A DNA stretch of 64,000 nucleotides, taken from the NCBI GenBank assembly GCA_024128875.1, contig JAMYFF010000007.1:82501-146500 (forward strand), in the 5' to 3' direction. The notes below the pieces were generated by a model. That model was not told the DNA's origin. It saw nothing but the letters and a program-made list of their open reading frames with translations, and searched no databases. Every line of letters begins with the position of its first letter. The first letter of the stretch is position 1. The translations under genes were made by a program, and so were the position numbers. This document shows, in pieces, positions 8,696 to 17,099 of the stretch. The DNA comes from Salinilacustrithrix flava. GTDB taxonomy: Bacteria; Actinomycetota; Acidimicrobiia; Acidimicrobiales; Salinilacustritrichaceae.

Positions 8696-9576
8696 GGTGT
8701 GGCTCCCCTCGTGTCCCCGGTGTGGGGGTGGCGGGTGATCATGGTGCCGACGCCCTCGTCGGAGAACAGCTCGAGCAGGACGACGTGCTCGAGGCGCCCG
8801 TCGAGGAGGTGGGCGGCGGGCACGCCCTGCTCCACGGCGGACACGGCTGCGTCGATCTTGGGGATCATCCCGCCGGTGAGCTCGCCGTCGGCGATCTTGC
8901 GCTGCAGCTCGCTGACGGTGGCGGCGCGGATCAGTGAGTCCGGGTCGTCCACGTCCTCGAGGAGGCCGGGCACGTCGGTGAGGTAGATGACCTTCTCGGC
9001 GTGCAGCGACGCGGCGAGGGCTCCGGCCACGGTGTCGGCGTTGATGTTGTACGCCTGCCCGTCCGCGCTGCCGCCGATGGTGGACACGACCGGGATCAGC
9101 TCCTCGGCCAGGAGCCGGTGCAGGATCGCCGGGTTCACCGACTCCACGTCGCCGACGTAGCCGAGCTCGGGATCGCGCGCGACCGAGGTGATGAGGCCGG
9201 CGTCCTCGCCGGAGAGGCCGACGGCGAGGGGGCCGTGGGTGTTGATGGCACCGACGATGTCCCGGTTGACCTTGCCGACGAGCACCATCCGGGCCACGTC
9301 GAGGGTGTCGGCGTCGGTGACCCGCAGGCCGTCCTTGAACGAGGACTCGATGCCGAGGCGGGCCAGGAGCTCGCCGATCTGGGGACCGCCGCCGTGGACC
9401 ACGACCGGCCGGAGCCCGACGGTGTGGAGCAGGACGATGTCGGCCGCGAAGGAGTCGGCCAGGGCCGGGTCGACCATGGCGTTGCCGCCGAACTTGATGA
9501 CGACCACCTTCTGGCGGAACCGCTGGATGTACGGCAGCGCCTCCAGCAAGATCCTGGCTCTGCCCATGGCGGTCAT
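8692..9576 (-). CDS. argB: Acetylglutamate kinase
   Basis: Phosphorylates N-acetylglutamate, the usual arginine-inhibited step. The 294-residue amino-acid-kinase fold shows K-F-G-G-N-A-M near the N-terminus, H-G-G-G-P-Q-I-G, and N-I-N-A-D for nucleotide and substrate. The N-terminal helix (RARILLEALPYIQRF) is present, as in arginine-sensitive hexameric enzymes, so feedback control is likely by family knowledge. The ATG at 9576 overlaps the argC stop as ATGA; a second ATG at 9567 is possible. argJ, usually between argC and argB in actinobacteria, is missing. Confidence 0.96.
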   Translation of the reverse strand: MTAMGRARILLEALPYIQRFRQKVVVIKFGGNAMVDPALADSFAADIVLLHTVGLRPVVVHGGGPQIGELLARLGIESSFKDGLRVTDADTLDVARMVLVGKVNRDIVGAINTHGPLAVGLSGEDAGLITSVARDPELGYVGDVESVNPAILHRLLAEELIPVVSTIGGSADGQAYNINADTVAGALAASLHAEKVIYLTDVPGLLEDVDDPDSLIRAATVSELQRKIADGELTGGMIPKIDAAVSAVEQGVPAAHLLDGRLEHVVLLELFSDEGVGTMITRHPHTGDTRGATP

Positions 9577-10589
9577 GGCAGCAGCCCGGTCAGCGGCAGG
9601 CCGGTGGCCTCCGGGAGGCCGGCGAGCACGTTGGCGCACTGGATGGCCTGGCCGGACGTGCCCTTCACCAGGTTGTCGATCGCCGAGAGGACGAGCAGGC
9701 GGCCGGTGCGCTCGTCGTGGCGCACCGTGAGGTGGGCGCAGTTCGAGCCGGCGACCGCCTTGGTCTGGGGGATGCGGTCGTCGACGACGACGAAGGGCTC
9801 GGCGGCGTAGGTGTCCGCCAGGCACGACAGCAGGTCGTCGCGGCTCGCGCCCGCCGCCGGCGTGGCGTAGATCGTCGAGAGGATGCCGCGGGTCATGGGC
9901 ACCAGGTGCGGGGTGAACAGCACCTGGGCCCCGGTGGCCTGCTCGATCTCGGGCGTGTGGCGGTGGTCGAGCAGCCCGTAGGCCGTCATGTTCTCCGACG
10001 CCGAGGCGAACGTGGTGTGGGCCTTCGGCGGCCGTCCCGCGCCGCTCACCCCCGATGCGGCATCGACGATGACGCCGGTGGTCTCCACCAGCCCGGCCCG
10101 CACGAACGGCGTGAGGGCGAGGGCCGCACCGGTCGGGTAGCACCCGGCGACCGCGACCAGGTCGGCGCCCGCCAGCTCGTCGCGGAACAGCTCGGGGATG
10201 CCGTAGGCGGCCTCGGCCAGGAGCTCGGGTGCCGGGTGCGTCTGGCCGTACCACTGCTCGTACAGGGACGGGTCCTTCAGCCGGAAGTCGGCCGCCGCGT
10301 CGATGATCCACTTCACCCGGCCGCGCAGCCGGGGCACGATCTCCTGGCTCAGCCCGTGGGGCAGGCCGAGGAAGACCAGGTCCAGCCCGTCGCAGTCCTC
10401 CGCGGTGGCCGGGGTGAAGGCGAGGTCGGGGTAGGCGGCAGCCAGGTTCGGGTACAGGTCGGCGACCGCGGTGCCCGCCTGGCTCTCGGCCCCGGCGACG
10501 CGGACCTCGAGCTCCGGGTGGGCCGCGAGCAGCCGCAGCAGCTCGGACCCGGCGTAGCCGGACGCACCCAGGATGCCGACGGAGATCAT
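9573..10589 (-). CDS. argC: N-acetyl-gamma-glutamyl-phosphate reductase
   Basis: NADPH-dependent reduction of N-acetylglutamyl phosphate; 338 residues. The Rossmann start reads G-I-L-G-A-S-G-Y-A-G-S-E-L and the catalytic cysteine lies in V-A-G-C-Y-P-T-G. It is the first gene of the arginine operon. The ATG at 10589 has no obvious Shine-Dalgarno. A TAGGCT box six bases before the ATG would place transcription start at or next to the start codon, so the mRNA may be leaderless. An ARG-box palindrome lies at 10611-10626. Confidence 0.96.
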   Translation of the reverse strand: MISVGILGASGYAGSELLRLLAAHPELEVRVAGAESQAGTAVADLYPNLAAAYPDLAFTPATAEDCDGLDLVFLGLPHGLSQEIVPRLRGRVKWIIDAAADFRLKDPSLYEQWYGQTHPAPELLAEAAYGIPELFRDELAGADLVAVAGCYPTGAALALTPFVRAGLVETTGVIVDAASGVSGAGRPPKAHTTFASASENMTAYGLLDHRHTPEIEQATGAQVLFTPHLVPMTRGILSTIYATPAAGASRDDLLSCLADTYAAEPFVVVDDRIPQTKAVAGSNCAHLTVRHDERTGRLLVLSAIDNLVKGTSGQAIQCANVLAGLPEATGLPLTGLLP

Positions 10590-10595
10590 GGGCGG

Positions 10596-10626
10596 AGCCT
10601 ATCCGCTTGCTTGCATGACTATGCAA
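10596..10626 (-). promoter_or_regulatory. ARG box operator and putative argC promoter
   Basis: A perfect 16-base palindrome, TTGCAT-N4-ATGCAA, lies at 10611-10626, just upstream of argC. Its form matches known ArgR operators in actinobacteria, and argR is encoded in the same operon. On the minus strand a TAGGCT hexamer (10601-10596) fits the TAnnnT pattern of a -10 box and sits six bases before the argC ATG. ArgR bound at the palindrome would cover the -35 region. The palindrome is seen directly; the promoter boxes and leaderless start are inferred. Confidence 0.7.
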
Positions 10627-10661
10627 ACGTGTTCCGGGGCCCGTCCGGGTACGAACCCACC

Positions 10662-11048
10662 ATGGCCGATCACCGCTTCGCGTTCCGATTCGATCCCACG
10701 TACCGCCGGCTGGCGCTCCCCTTCGGCGTGCGGCCCTCCACGGCGGTGGTCCGGGTGAGCGACGAGCAGCTCGACGCCCGCTTCGGTCCGTGGCGGGTGC
10801 GCACGCCCCTGGCGAACGTCGCCGGGACGCAGCGGACCGGGCCCTACACGCTGCCCAAGACCGCCGGGCCTGCCCACCTCTCCCTCGCCGACCGGGGCAT
10901 CACCTTCGCGACGAACGGCGATGCCGGGCTCTGCATCGGCTTCCACGAGCCGGTCACCGGGATCGATCCGTTCCGCCTCATCCGGCATCCCGGGCTCACC
11001 GTCACGGTCGCCGACCTCGACGGGTTGGAGCAGCTCCTCGACGCTTGA
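10662..11048 (+). CDS. Conserved hypothetical protein, 128 aa
   Basis: A short gene divergent from argC, starting at the ATG at 10662. The protein is mostly beta-rich and hydrophilic, with no signal peptide or membrane segment, and includes R-F-D-P-T-Y-R-R-L, P-F-G-V-R-P-S-T-A-V-V and a late segment G-I-D-P-F-R-L-I-R-H-P-G. It reads like a conserved actinobacterial protein of unknown function, but I cannot name a family with certainty. It shares the intergenic region with the argC operator, so ArgR binding could also affect it. Codon use matches its neighbours. Confidence 0.75.
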   Translation: MADHRFAFRFDPTYRRLALPFGVRPSTAVVRVSDEQLDARFGPWRVRTPLANVAGTQRTGPYTLPKTAGPAHLSLADRGITFATNGDAGLCIGFHEPVTGIDPFRLIRHPGLTVTVADLDGLEQLLDA

Positions 11049-11085
11049 CCACGGGCGGCGGTGCCAGCCGGGCTACAACGTTGCG

Positions 11086-12327
11086 ATGCACACGCCCCTG
11101 GACCTGGACCTCGTGCGCCGGCAGTTCCCCGTCTTCGGCACCGACGCCGGGCGGTGGGCCATGTTCGAGAACGCCGGCGGCAGCTACGCCTGCGGCCAGA
11201 CGATCGACGCGCTCCACGAGCACTACGTGCACCGAAAGGTGCAACCGCACCACCCGGGCGGACCGGCGATGGCGGCCGGTCGCGCCATGGACCGCGCCCG
11301 GGCCCGGTGGGCCGAGGCCCTGGGGGTCGGCGAGGACGAGGTCCACCTCGGCCCGTCGACCTCGGCGAACACCTACACCCTCGCCCACGCCTTCGAGGAG
11401 CTGCTCGGCGCCGGCGACGAGGTGATCGTCACCGACCAGGACCACGAGGCCAACCGCGGCGCCATCGAGCGAGCGGCGATCCGGGCCGGTGCCACCGTGC
11501 GGGTCTGGGGCATCGACCCCGACACCGGCCTGCTCGACCCGGCCGAGCTGGAGGACCTCCTGTCGGCCGCCACCCGGCTGGTGCACCTCCCGCATGCGTC
11601 CAACATCGTCGGCGTCCTCAACGACGTCCACACCCTGGTGCGCCTCGTGCACGAGGCGAGCGCGTGGGCCGTCGTCGACGGCGTGTCGGCCGTGCCCCAC
11701 GGCATCCCCGACGTCGGCCACCTGCACGCCGACGTCTACCTGTGCAGCCTCTACAAGGTCTACGGGGTCCACCAGGGGCTCATGGCCGTGCGGCGACCCC
11801 TCCTCGACGCCCTCCCGAACCAGGGCCACTTCTTCAACGCCGACGTGGTGAGCAAGCGGCTGAACCCGGCCGGTCCCGATCACCCCCAGGTCGCCTGCTC
11901 CGCCGCCGTGCTCGACATGGTCCTCGAGCAGGCCGACCACCACGGCGACCCGGCCGAGGACCTCCGGGCGGCCTGCGACGCGATGGCGAGCCGCTGGCAG
12001 GCCCACGAGGCCACCGTGGCCGCGCCCCTGCTGGCCTGGCTCGACGGGCGCGACGACGTGCGCCTCCTCGGCCCGGCCGACGACTCAGCCGGGCACCGCT
12101 GCCCCACGATCGCCTTCGTCCCCGAGCACCACGACCCCCTCGCCGTCGCCACCGCCCTGGCCGACCGGGAGATCGCCGTCGGTTCCGGGCACTTCTACGC
12201 CTGGCGCACGCTCGAGGCGATGGGCGTCGACCCCCGGCGCGGGGTCGTGCGGGCCTCGCTGGTCCACTACACCTCGGCCGAGGACGTGGCGCGCCTGATC
12301 GACGGGCTCGAGGCGGTGCTCGATTGA
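11086..12327 (+). CDS. Class V aminotransferase / cysteine desulfurase-like protein
   Basis: A 413-residue PLP enzyme of fold type I. The N-terminus FPVFGTDAGRWAMFENAGGS, the aspartate in V-V-D-G-V-S-A, and the likely Schiff-base lysine in S-L-Y-K-V-Y-G-V-H-Q-G match the cysteine-desulfurase-like subgroup (TIGR01976 type) rather than housekeeping IscS or SufS. No cysteine loop typical of IscS is evident, so sulfur transfer is unproven; it could be an aminotransferase or lyase. The ATG at 11086 follows a 37-base gap. Its stop overlaps the next gene's TTG (TTGA), suggesting coupled translation. Confidence 0.85.
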   Translation: MHTPLDLDLVRRQFPVFGTDAGRWAMFENAGGSYACGQTIDALHEHYVHRKVQPHHPGGPAMAAGRAMDRARARWAEALGVGEDEVHLGPSTSANTYTLAHAFEELLGAGDEVIVTDQDHEANRGAIERAAIRAGATVRVWGIDPDTGLLDPAELEDLLSAATRLVHLPHASNIVGVLNDVHTLVRLVHEASAWAVVDGVSAVPHGIPDVGHLHADVYLCSLYKVYGVHQGLMAVRRPLLDALPNQGHFFNADVVSKRLNPAGPDHPQVACSAAVLDMVLEQADHHGDPAEDLRAACDAMASRWQAHEATVAAPLLAWLDGRDDVRLLGPADDSAGHRCPTIAFVPEHHDPLAVATALADREIAVGSGHFYAWRTLEAMGVDPRRGVVRASLVHYTSAEDVARLIDGLEAVLD

Positions 12328-13589
12328 CGGTCCTGCGGTTGGCCCGGGCAGCGCTCGTGGCCGTGCTGGCATCGCTGGCCGTGGGCATCGGGACCGCCGG
12401 CGCGCAGACCGACCCCGCGTCGGCCGCGCAGCCGCCCGTGCTCGTCACCGGCGACTCGCTCTCGCACCAGGCGGCCGACGACATCGCCCGGTCGCTCGGC
12501 GCGCTCGGGTACCACGACGTGCGCTTCGAGGTCTGGGGCGGCACGACGATCAGCTGGTCCACCGACAGGGTCCTCGAGCACCCGGCCCCGATCGTGGTGT
12601 TCGCCAGCGGCACCTTCGACGTGGCCTGGGGTTGGACGCCCACACACGAGGAGCACGCCCGCCGGGCGGTCGAGGTCCTGGAGCAGCGCGGGTGCGCGAT
12701 CTGGGTGCTCCCGGCCGCGGCCCGCTACCCCGACGGTGTCCGACGGCCGCACCCGGAGAGCCGCGACGGCGTCGCCGGCATCCGGCGTGCGGTGGACGGC
12801 TCCGGCGTGCACCTCGCCGAGTGGGACCTGGTGGCCGACGCCCTGCCCGAGATCCACGTCGCTGACGGCGTCCACGTCTCCGACGACGGGCAGGTGCTCT
12901 ACGGCGACCTCGTCGCCGGGAGCGTGCGCCACCGGTGCGAGGGCCCGGATCCGTCCCGGACCGAGCCGCAGGCGCGCTACGCGGCCTGGGCGATCGAGAC
13001 GCTCCTCGGCCGGGAGCCCACGGCCACCGCCATCGCAGCGTGGACCGACCGGCTGGCCGGCGGCCACCCCCGCATCGCCTTCACCCGTGCCCTCACGGCG
13101 AGCGAGGCCTGGGCGGGCACGCAGGTCGATGACCTCTACCGCCGGGCCCTGGACCGGGACGCCGACCCGGCGGGCCGGACCTACTGGGGCGGCCTCGTCG
13201 CCGGCGGCGTGGCCCTCGACCTGATCGCCGCCCACGTCTTCGGCTCCGACGAGCTCATCCAGCGGGCCGGGGCGACGCCGTCGGGGTTCGTGACCGCGCT
13301 CTACCACCGGCTCCTGCGCCGGGAGCCCGAACCGCCCGGGCTGGACTTCTGGCTCCGGACCCTGGCCGGTGGCGCCTCGCCACCGACGGTCGCGGCGTCC
13401 TTCCACCGCTCCCCCGAGTCCCGGGGCGACCGCGTCGACGCCCTGTACCGCCACATCCTCGGTCGATCGCCGGACCCCGCCGGTCGGGCGGCGTGGGTCG
13501 ATGCGCTCACCACCGTCAACGACCTGCGCCTCGCCGCCCTGCTCGCCGCCTCCGACGAGGCCCACGCCCGGGCCCAGACCGCCGGCTGA
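12324..13589 (+). CDS. Secreted SGNH-hydrolase-like protein with DUF4214 repeats
   Basis: A 421-residue protein with a clear signal peptide (about residues 1-28, hydrophobic core LVAVLASLAVGIG, likely cleavage after A-G-A). The first half looks like an SGNH hydrolase: G-D-S-L-S at block I, a V-F-A-S-G-T-F-D strand, and D-G-V-H-V-S-D-D-G near residue 190 with the D-x-x-H pair. The second half holds about three DUF4214-type units (L-Y-R-R-A-L-D-R-D-A-D-P-A-G pattern), a module of extracellular proteins. The TTG at 12324 overlaps the previous stop. The substrate, perhaps an acylated glycan, is speculative. Confidence 0.8.
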   Translation: MTVLRLARAALVAVLASLAVGIGTAGAQTDPASAAQPPVLVTGDSLSHQAADDIARSLGALGYHDVRFEVWGGTTISWSTDRVLEHPAPIVVFASGTFDVAWGWTPTHEEHARRAVEVLEQRGCAIWVLPAAARYPDGVRRPHPESRDGVAGIRRAVDGSGVHLAEWDLVADALPEIHVADGVHVSDDGQVLYGDLVAGSVRHRCEGPDPSRTEPQARYAAWAIETLLGREPTATAIAAWTDRLAGGHPRIAFTRALTASEAWAGTQVDDLYRRALDRDADPAGRTYWGGLVAGGVALDLIAAHVFGSDELIQRAGATPSGFVTALYHRLLRREPEPPGLDFWLRTLAGGASPPTVAASFHRSPESRGDRVDALYRHILGRSPDPAGRAAWVDALTTVNDLRLAALLAASDEAHARAQTAG

Positions 13590-13619
13590 CCGGGCTCGCC
13601 CCGCAGCCTGTTGCCTGCG

Positions 13620-15995
13620 CTACCCGCGCAGGTGCGCCGGGAAGCCGGCCTGGACCGCGTCGATGATGGCCTGGCGGACCTCGCCGACCTCGCCGTCGGT
13701 GAGGGTGCGGTCGCGTGCCTGCAGGCGGACCCGGTAGGTCAGCGAGCGGTGACCGTCCCGGACGCCCTCGCCGCGGTAGGTGTCGAAGAGGCGGACCCAG
13801 CCGAGCAGGTCGCCTGCGGCCCGTTCGATCGTCGACCCCACGTCGGTGGCCGAGATGCCCTCCGCGACCTCGAAGGCGAGGTCGATGTCCGATGACGGGA
13901 ACCGGCTCACCGGCGTGTAGGTGGGCTCCCCGTGGGGGTGGGCGAGGAAGCGGTCGAGGTCGACCTCGAGCCAGGCGACCCGACCGGGGATGTCGTAGGC
14001 GGCGAGCACCTCGGGGTCCACCTCCCCGACCGCGCCGACCGGCTCACCCTCGACCCGGACCACCCCGGATCGGGTGGCGTGCAGGCCGGGCATCTCGGCG
14101 TTGGCGACGTCGGCACCGGGTACCGACAGGCCGTCGCACACGGTCCGCCACGCTTCCACGGCGGCGGTGGCGTCGGCGCCGGCGACGATGACGGCGACCG
14201 TCTCGCGCTCGTCGGGCAGCTCGGCGTCGGGGTCCATCGGACGACGGAAGACGTGGCCGATCTCGAACAGGGCGATGCCCTCGTTGCGGTGGCCGACGTT
14301 GTGGCGCACGGCCTTCAGGAGGCCCGGCAGCAGCGAGGTGCGCAGCACGGACTCCTCGGCCACGAGGGGGTTGGTGATGGTGATGCCGTCGCCGGGCAGG
14401 CCGGCCCGCTCGAGGTCGCCAGGGGCCAGGAAGGGCATCGGTGCGGCTTCGGAGAGCCCGAGCCCTGTGAGCAGGCTGCGCAGCCGGCGGCGCTCGAGCT
14501 GACGGCGGGTGAGGTGGCCCGACAGCGACGACACCGGCATCGTCTTGCCGAGGCGGGCGTAGCCGTACATGCGGCCGACCTCCTCGACGACGTCGATCTC
14601 CACCTCGGAGTCGAGCCGGAACGACGGCAGCGCAACTCGCATCGGCTCACCCTCCGCACCGAGCTCGGTGGTGAACCCGATCGGGTCGAGCAGCTCCTTC
14701 ATCTCCTTCGGCGACAGGTCGGCGCCGAGGATGGCGTTGACACGGGCCGGTCGGACCTCGATCGGGGTGCGGTCGGGCAGCTGGCCCCGCTCGTCGACCA
14801 GGCCCTGCGACACGGAGCCGACCGAGCCGCCGCCGACGCCCCCGAGGAGCTCGACGAAGCGGTCCTGGGCGAGGTCGATGCCGTCGGGGTCGACGCCCCG
14901 TTCGAAGCGGGCGGAGGCCTCGGAGCGCACACCGAGCCGCCGGCTCGACTTGGCGAGCGGCATGCGCTCGAACCAGGCCATCTCCACGACCACGTCCGTG
15001 GTGGCGTCGGAGATCTCCGAGTCGGCCCCGCCCATGATCCCGGCGATGCCGACCGGGACGTCGGTCGCGTCGCAGATCAGCAGGTCGGCGGTGGTGACCG
15101 TGCGCTCGACGTCGTCGAGGGTGGTGATGGTCTCGCCCTCGTTCGCGAGGCGCACCCGGAACCCGGCGCCGCCGAGGGTGGCGAGGTCGTAGGGGTGGGA
15201 GGGCTGGCCGAGCTCGAGCATCAGGTAGTTCGAGGCATCCACCACGTTGTTGATGGGCCGCATGCCGAGCAGCGTGAGCCGGTTGGCGATGAGCGGATCG
15301 GACGGGCCGACCGTGACGCCCTGCAGCACCCGGGCGGTGAAGCGACCGCAGCGCTCGGGGGCGAGGATCTCCACGGAGACCAGGTCGGCGGTGGCCGGAC
15401 CCGTCGTGGCGATGGTCGGGGTGGGCAGCTGGAACGGCAGACCGAGGCGGGCGGCGACGTCGCGGGCCACGCCCGCCACCGACATGGCGTCCGGGCGGTT
15501 CGGGTTGATCTCCAGGTCGTAGAGCACGTCGGCGGAGATGCCAAGCGCCTCGGTGAGCGGCACGCCGGGCTCGAGGCCTTCGGGCAGCAGCAGGATGCCG
15601 GACGGGTCGCCGGGCAGGTTGACCTCGGGCGGGCTGCAGAGCATGCCGTTGGACCACTCGCCGCGCAGCTTGCGCCGGGCGATCTCCATGCCGTTGGGCA
15701 TGGTCGTGCCGAGCGTGGCCAGCGGGACCAGGTCGCCGACCGACATGTTGAAGGCGCCGCAGCAGATCTGGAGCGCCTCGCCGTCGCCGGCGTCGACGTC
15801 GACCAGCTGGATCTTGTCCGCGTCGGGGTGGGGGCGGAGGTCGAGGACGCGGGCGACGACGATGCCGTCGAGGCCCTCACCGAGCACGTCCATCTCCTCG
15901 ACGGCCATGCCGAGGTCGCTCATCACGTCGCCGAGCGCGACCGCGTCGAGCTCGATCGGCGCGAAGTCGCGCAGCCAGGAGTGGAGAACCTTCAT
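13620..15995 (-). CDS. pheT: Phenylalanyl-tRNA synthetase beta subunit
   Basis: Large subunit of the alpha2-beta2 enzyme charging tRNA-Phe; 791 residues, the normal full size. The order is an N-terminal EMAP/OB tRNA-binding domain (about residues 40-150: HPDADKIQLVDVDAGDG), the B3/B4 editing region, B5, the catalytic-core-like domain and the C-terminal anticodon-binding fold (FPSSDIDLAFEV, ending in LTDGEVGEVRQAI). The ATG at 15995 has an AGGAG site six bases away, and the gene lies eight bases after pheS. It converges on the DUF4214 gene across 30 bases with no clear terminator. Confidence 0.97.
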   Translation of the reverse strand: MKVLHSWLRDFAPIELDAVALGDVMSDLGMAVEEMDVLGEGLDGIVVARVLDLRPHPDADKIQLVDVDAGDGEALQICCGAFNMSVGDLVPLATLGTTMPNGMEIARRKLRGEWSNGMLCSPPEVNLPGDPSGILLLPEGLEPGVPLTEALGISADVLYDLEINPNRPDAMSVAGVARDVAARLGLPFQLPTPTIATTGPATADLVSVEILAPERCGRFTARVLQGVTVGPSDPLIANRLTLLGMRPINNVVDASNYLMLELGQPSHPYDLATLGGAGFRVRLANEGETITTLDDVERTVTTADLLICDATDVPVGIAGIMGGADSEISDATTDVVVEMAWFERMPLAKSSRRLGVRSEASARFERGVDPDGIDLAQDRFVELLGGVGGGSVGSVSQGLVDERGQLPDRTPIEVRPARVNAILGADLSPKEMKELLDPIGFTTELGAEGEPMRVALPSFRLDSEVEIDVVEEVGRMYGYARLGKTMPVSSLSGHLTRRQLERRRLRSLLTGLGLSEAAPMPFLAPGDLERAGLPGDGITITNPLVAEESVLRTSLLPGLLKAVRHNVGHRNEGIALFEIGHVFRRPMDPDAELPDERETVAVIVAGADATAAVEAWRTVCDGLSVPGADVANAEMPGLHATRSGVVRVEGEPVGAVGEVDPEVLAAYDIPGRVAWLEVDLDRFLAHPHGEPTYTPVSRFPSSDIDLAFEVAEGISATDVGSTIERAAGDLLGWVRLFDTYRGEGVRDGHRSLTYRVRLQARDRTLTDGEVGEVRQAIIDAVQAGFPAHLRG

Positions 15996-16003
15996 CGTCG
16001 CTC

Positions 16004-17008
16004 CTAGAACTGCCGCAGGAAGCGGACGTCGTTGGTGATCAGCTCGCGCAGGTCGTCGACGCCGGCCTTGGTGACCGCCAGGCGCTCGATGCCGAAGCCG
16101 AAGGCGAACCCGGAGAACTCCTCGGGGTCGATCCCGCAGTTGCGCAGCACGTTGGGGTGCACCATCCCGCAGCCGCCCAGCTCCAGGAACGAGCCGTCGG
16201 GGCGGATGATGTCGAACTCGGCCGAGGGCTCGGTGAAGGGGAAGTACGACGGACGCAGGCGGGAGGAGAACGCCCCGCCGAAGTAGGCCTTGGTGAAGCG
16301 GTCGATGGTGCCGGCCAGGTCGGTGAGGGTGATGCCCCGGTCGATGACCAGGCCCTCGATCTGGTGGAACACCGGCAGGTGGGTGGCGTCGGCCGTGTCC
16401 TGGCGGAACGTGCGCCCCGGCATCACCGAGTAGATCGGCGGTTCGGTGGTCTCCATGACCCGCACCTGGACCGGCGAGGTGTGCGTGCGCAGCAGCGTGT
16501 GGCCCGGCTCCCCGAAGTCCACGTAGAGCGTGTCGTACATGTCCCGGGCCGGGTGTCCCTCCGGGAAGTTGAGCGCCCCGAAGTTGTAGTGGTCGGTTTC
16601 GACCTCGGGACCCTCCGCGACGGTGAAGCCCAAGCCGACGAAGACGTCCTCGAGCTCCATGATCGCCTGGGTGACCAGGTGGAGGTGCCCGGCCCGGGAG
16701 CCGGCCATGACCTCGGTGAGGTCGAGGCGGTCGGCCTGCAGCCGCTCGGTGCGCTCGGCCCGCTCGAGGTCGTGGCGGCGGTCGTCGGCGGCCGCCTGGA
16801 GCTCGTCGATGACGTCGTTGACGGCCTGGCCGACCGACTTGCGCTCGTCGGGGTCGAGCCGGCCGAGCTCGCGCTTCAGGCCCTTCAGCGACCCCTTCTT
16901 GCCCAGCGTGGTGCGCACGACCTCGTCGAGGGCATCGACGGTGGGCGCCTCGGCGAGGCGGGCACGGGCGTCGTCGGCGATGCGGGCGAGCTCATCCATC
17001 ATGGTCAT
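16004..17008 (-). CDS. pheS: Phenylalanyl-tRNA synthetase alpha subunit
   Basis: Catalytic subunit, 334 residues from the ATG at 17008. The coiled-coil N-terminus, then motif 2 (MPGRTFRQDTADATH) and motif 3 (GFAFGFGIERLAV) of class II synthetases are visible, as are FTEPSAEFDI and GGCGMVHPNVL. The ATG at 17008 is chosen over a TTG at 17041 because an AGGG site lies about nine bases upstream. ATGs at 17002 and 16999 are also possible. No T-box or attenuator was seen upstream; the next gene upstream is divergent, so the promoter lies in 17009-17099. Confidence 0.97.
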   Translation of the reverse strand: MTMMDELARIADDARARLAEAPTVDALDEVVRTTLGKKGSLKGLKRELGRLDPDERKSVGQAVNDVIDELQAAADDRRHDLERAERTERLQADRLDLTEVMAGSRAGHLHLVTQAIMELEDVFVGLGFTVAEGPEVETDHYNFGALNFPEGHPARDMYDTLYVDFGEPGHTLLRTHTSPVQVRVMETTEPPIYSVMPGRTFRQDTADATHLPVFHQIEGLVIDRGITLTDLAGTIDRFTKAYFGGAFSSRLRPSYFPFTEPSAEFDIIRPDGSFLELGGCGMVHPNVLRNCGIDPEEFSGFAFGFGIERLAVTKAGVDDLRELITNDVRFLRQF

Positions 17009-17099
17009 GGAACCCTGCCCGACCGGGGCGGCGGCTGGCAAAGGGCTTCACCCCCAGGGCGGCGCGTTCCTGTCAGACCCTCTGAGGAGAATGGGCGAC

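Noticed and set aside
17009..17099. T-box or attenuator ahead of pheS
   Set aside because: No T-box core sequence, terminator or phenylalanine-rich leader peptide is visible in this gap.
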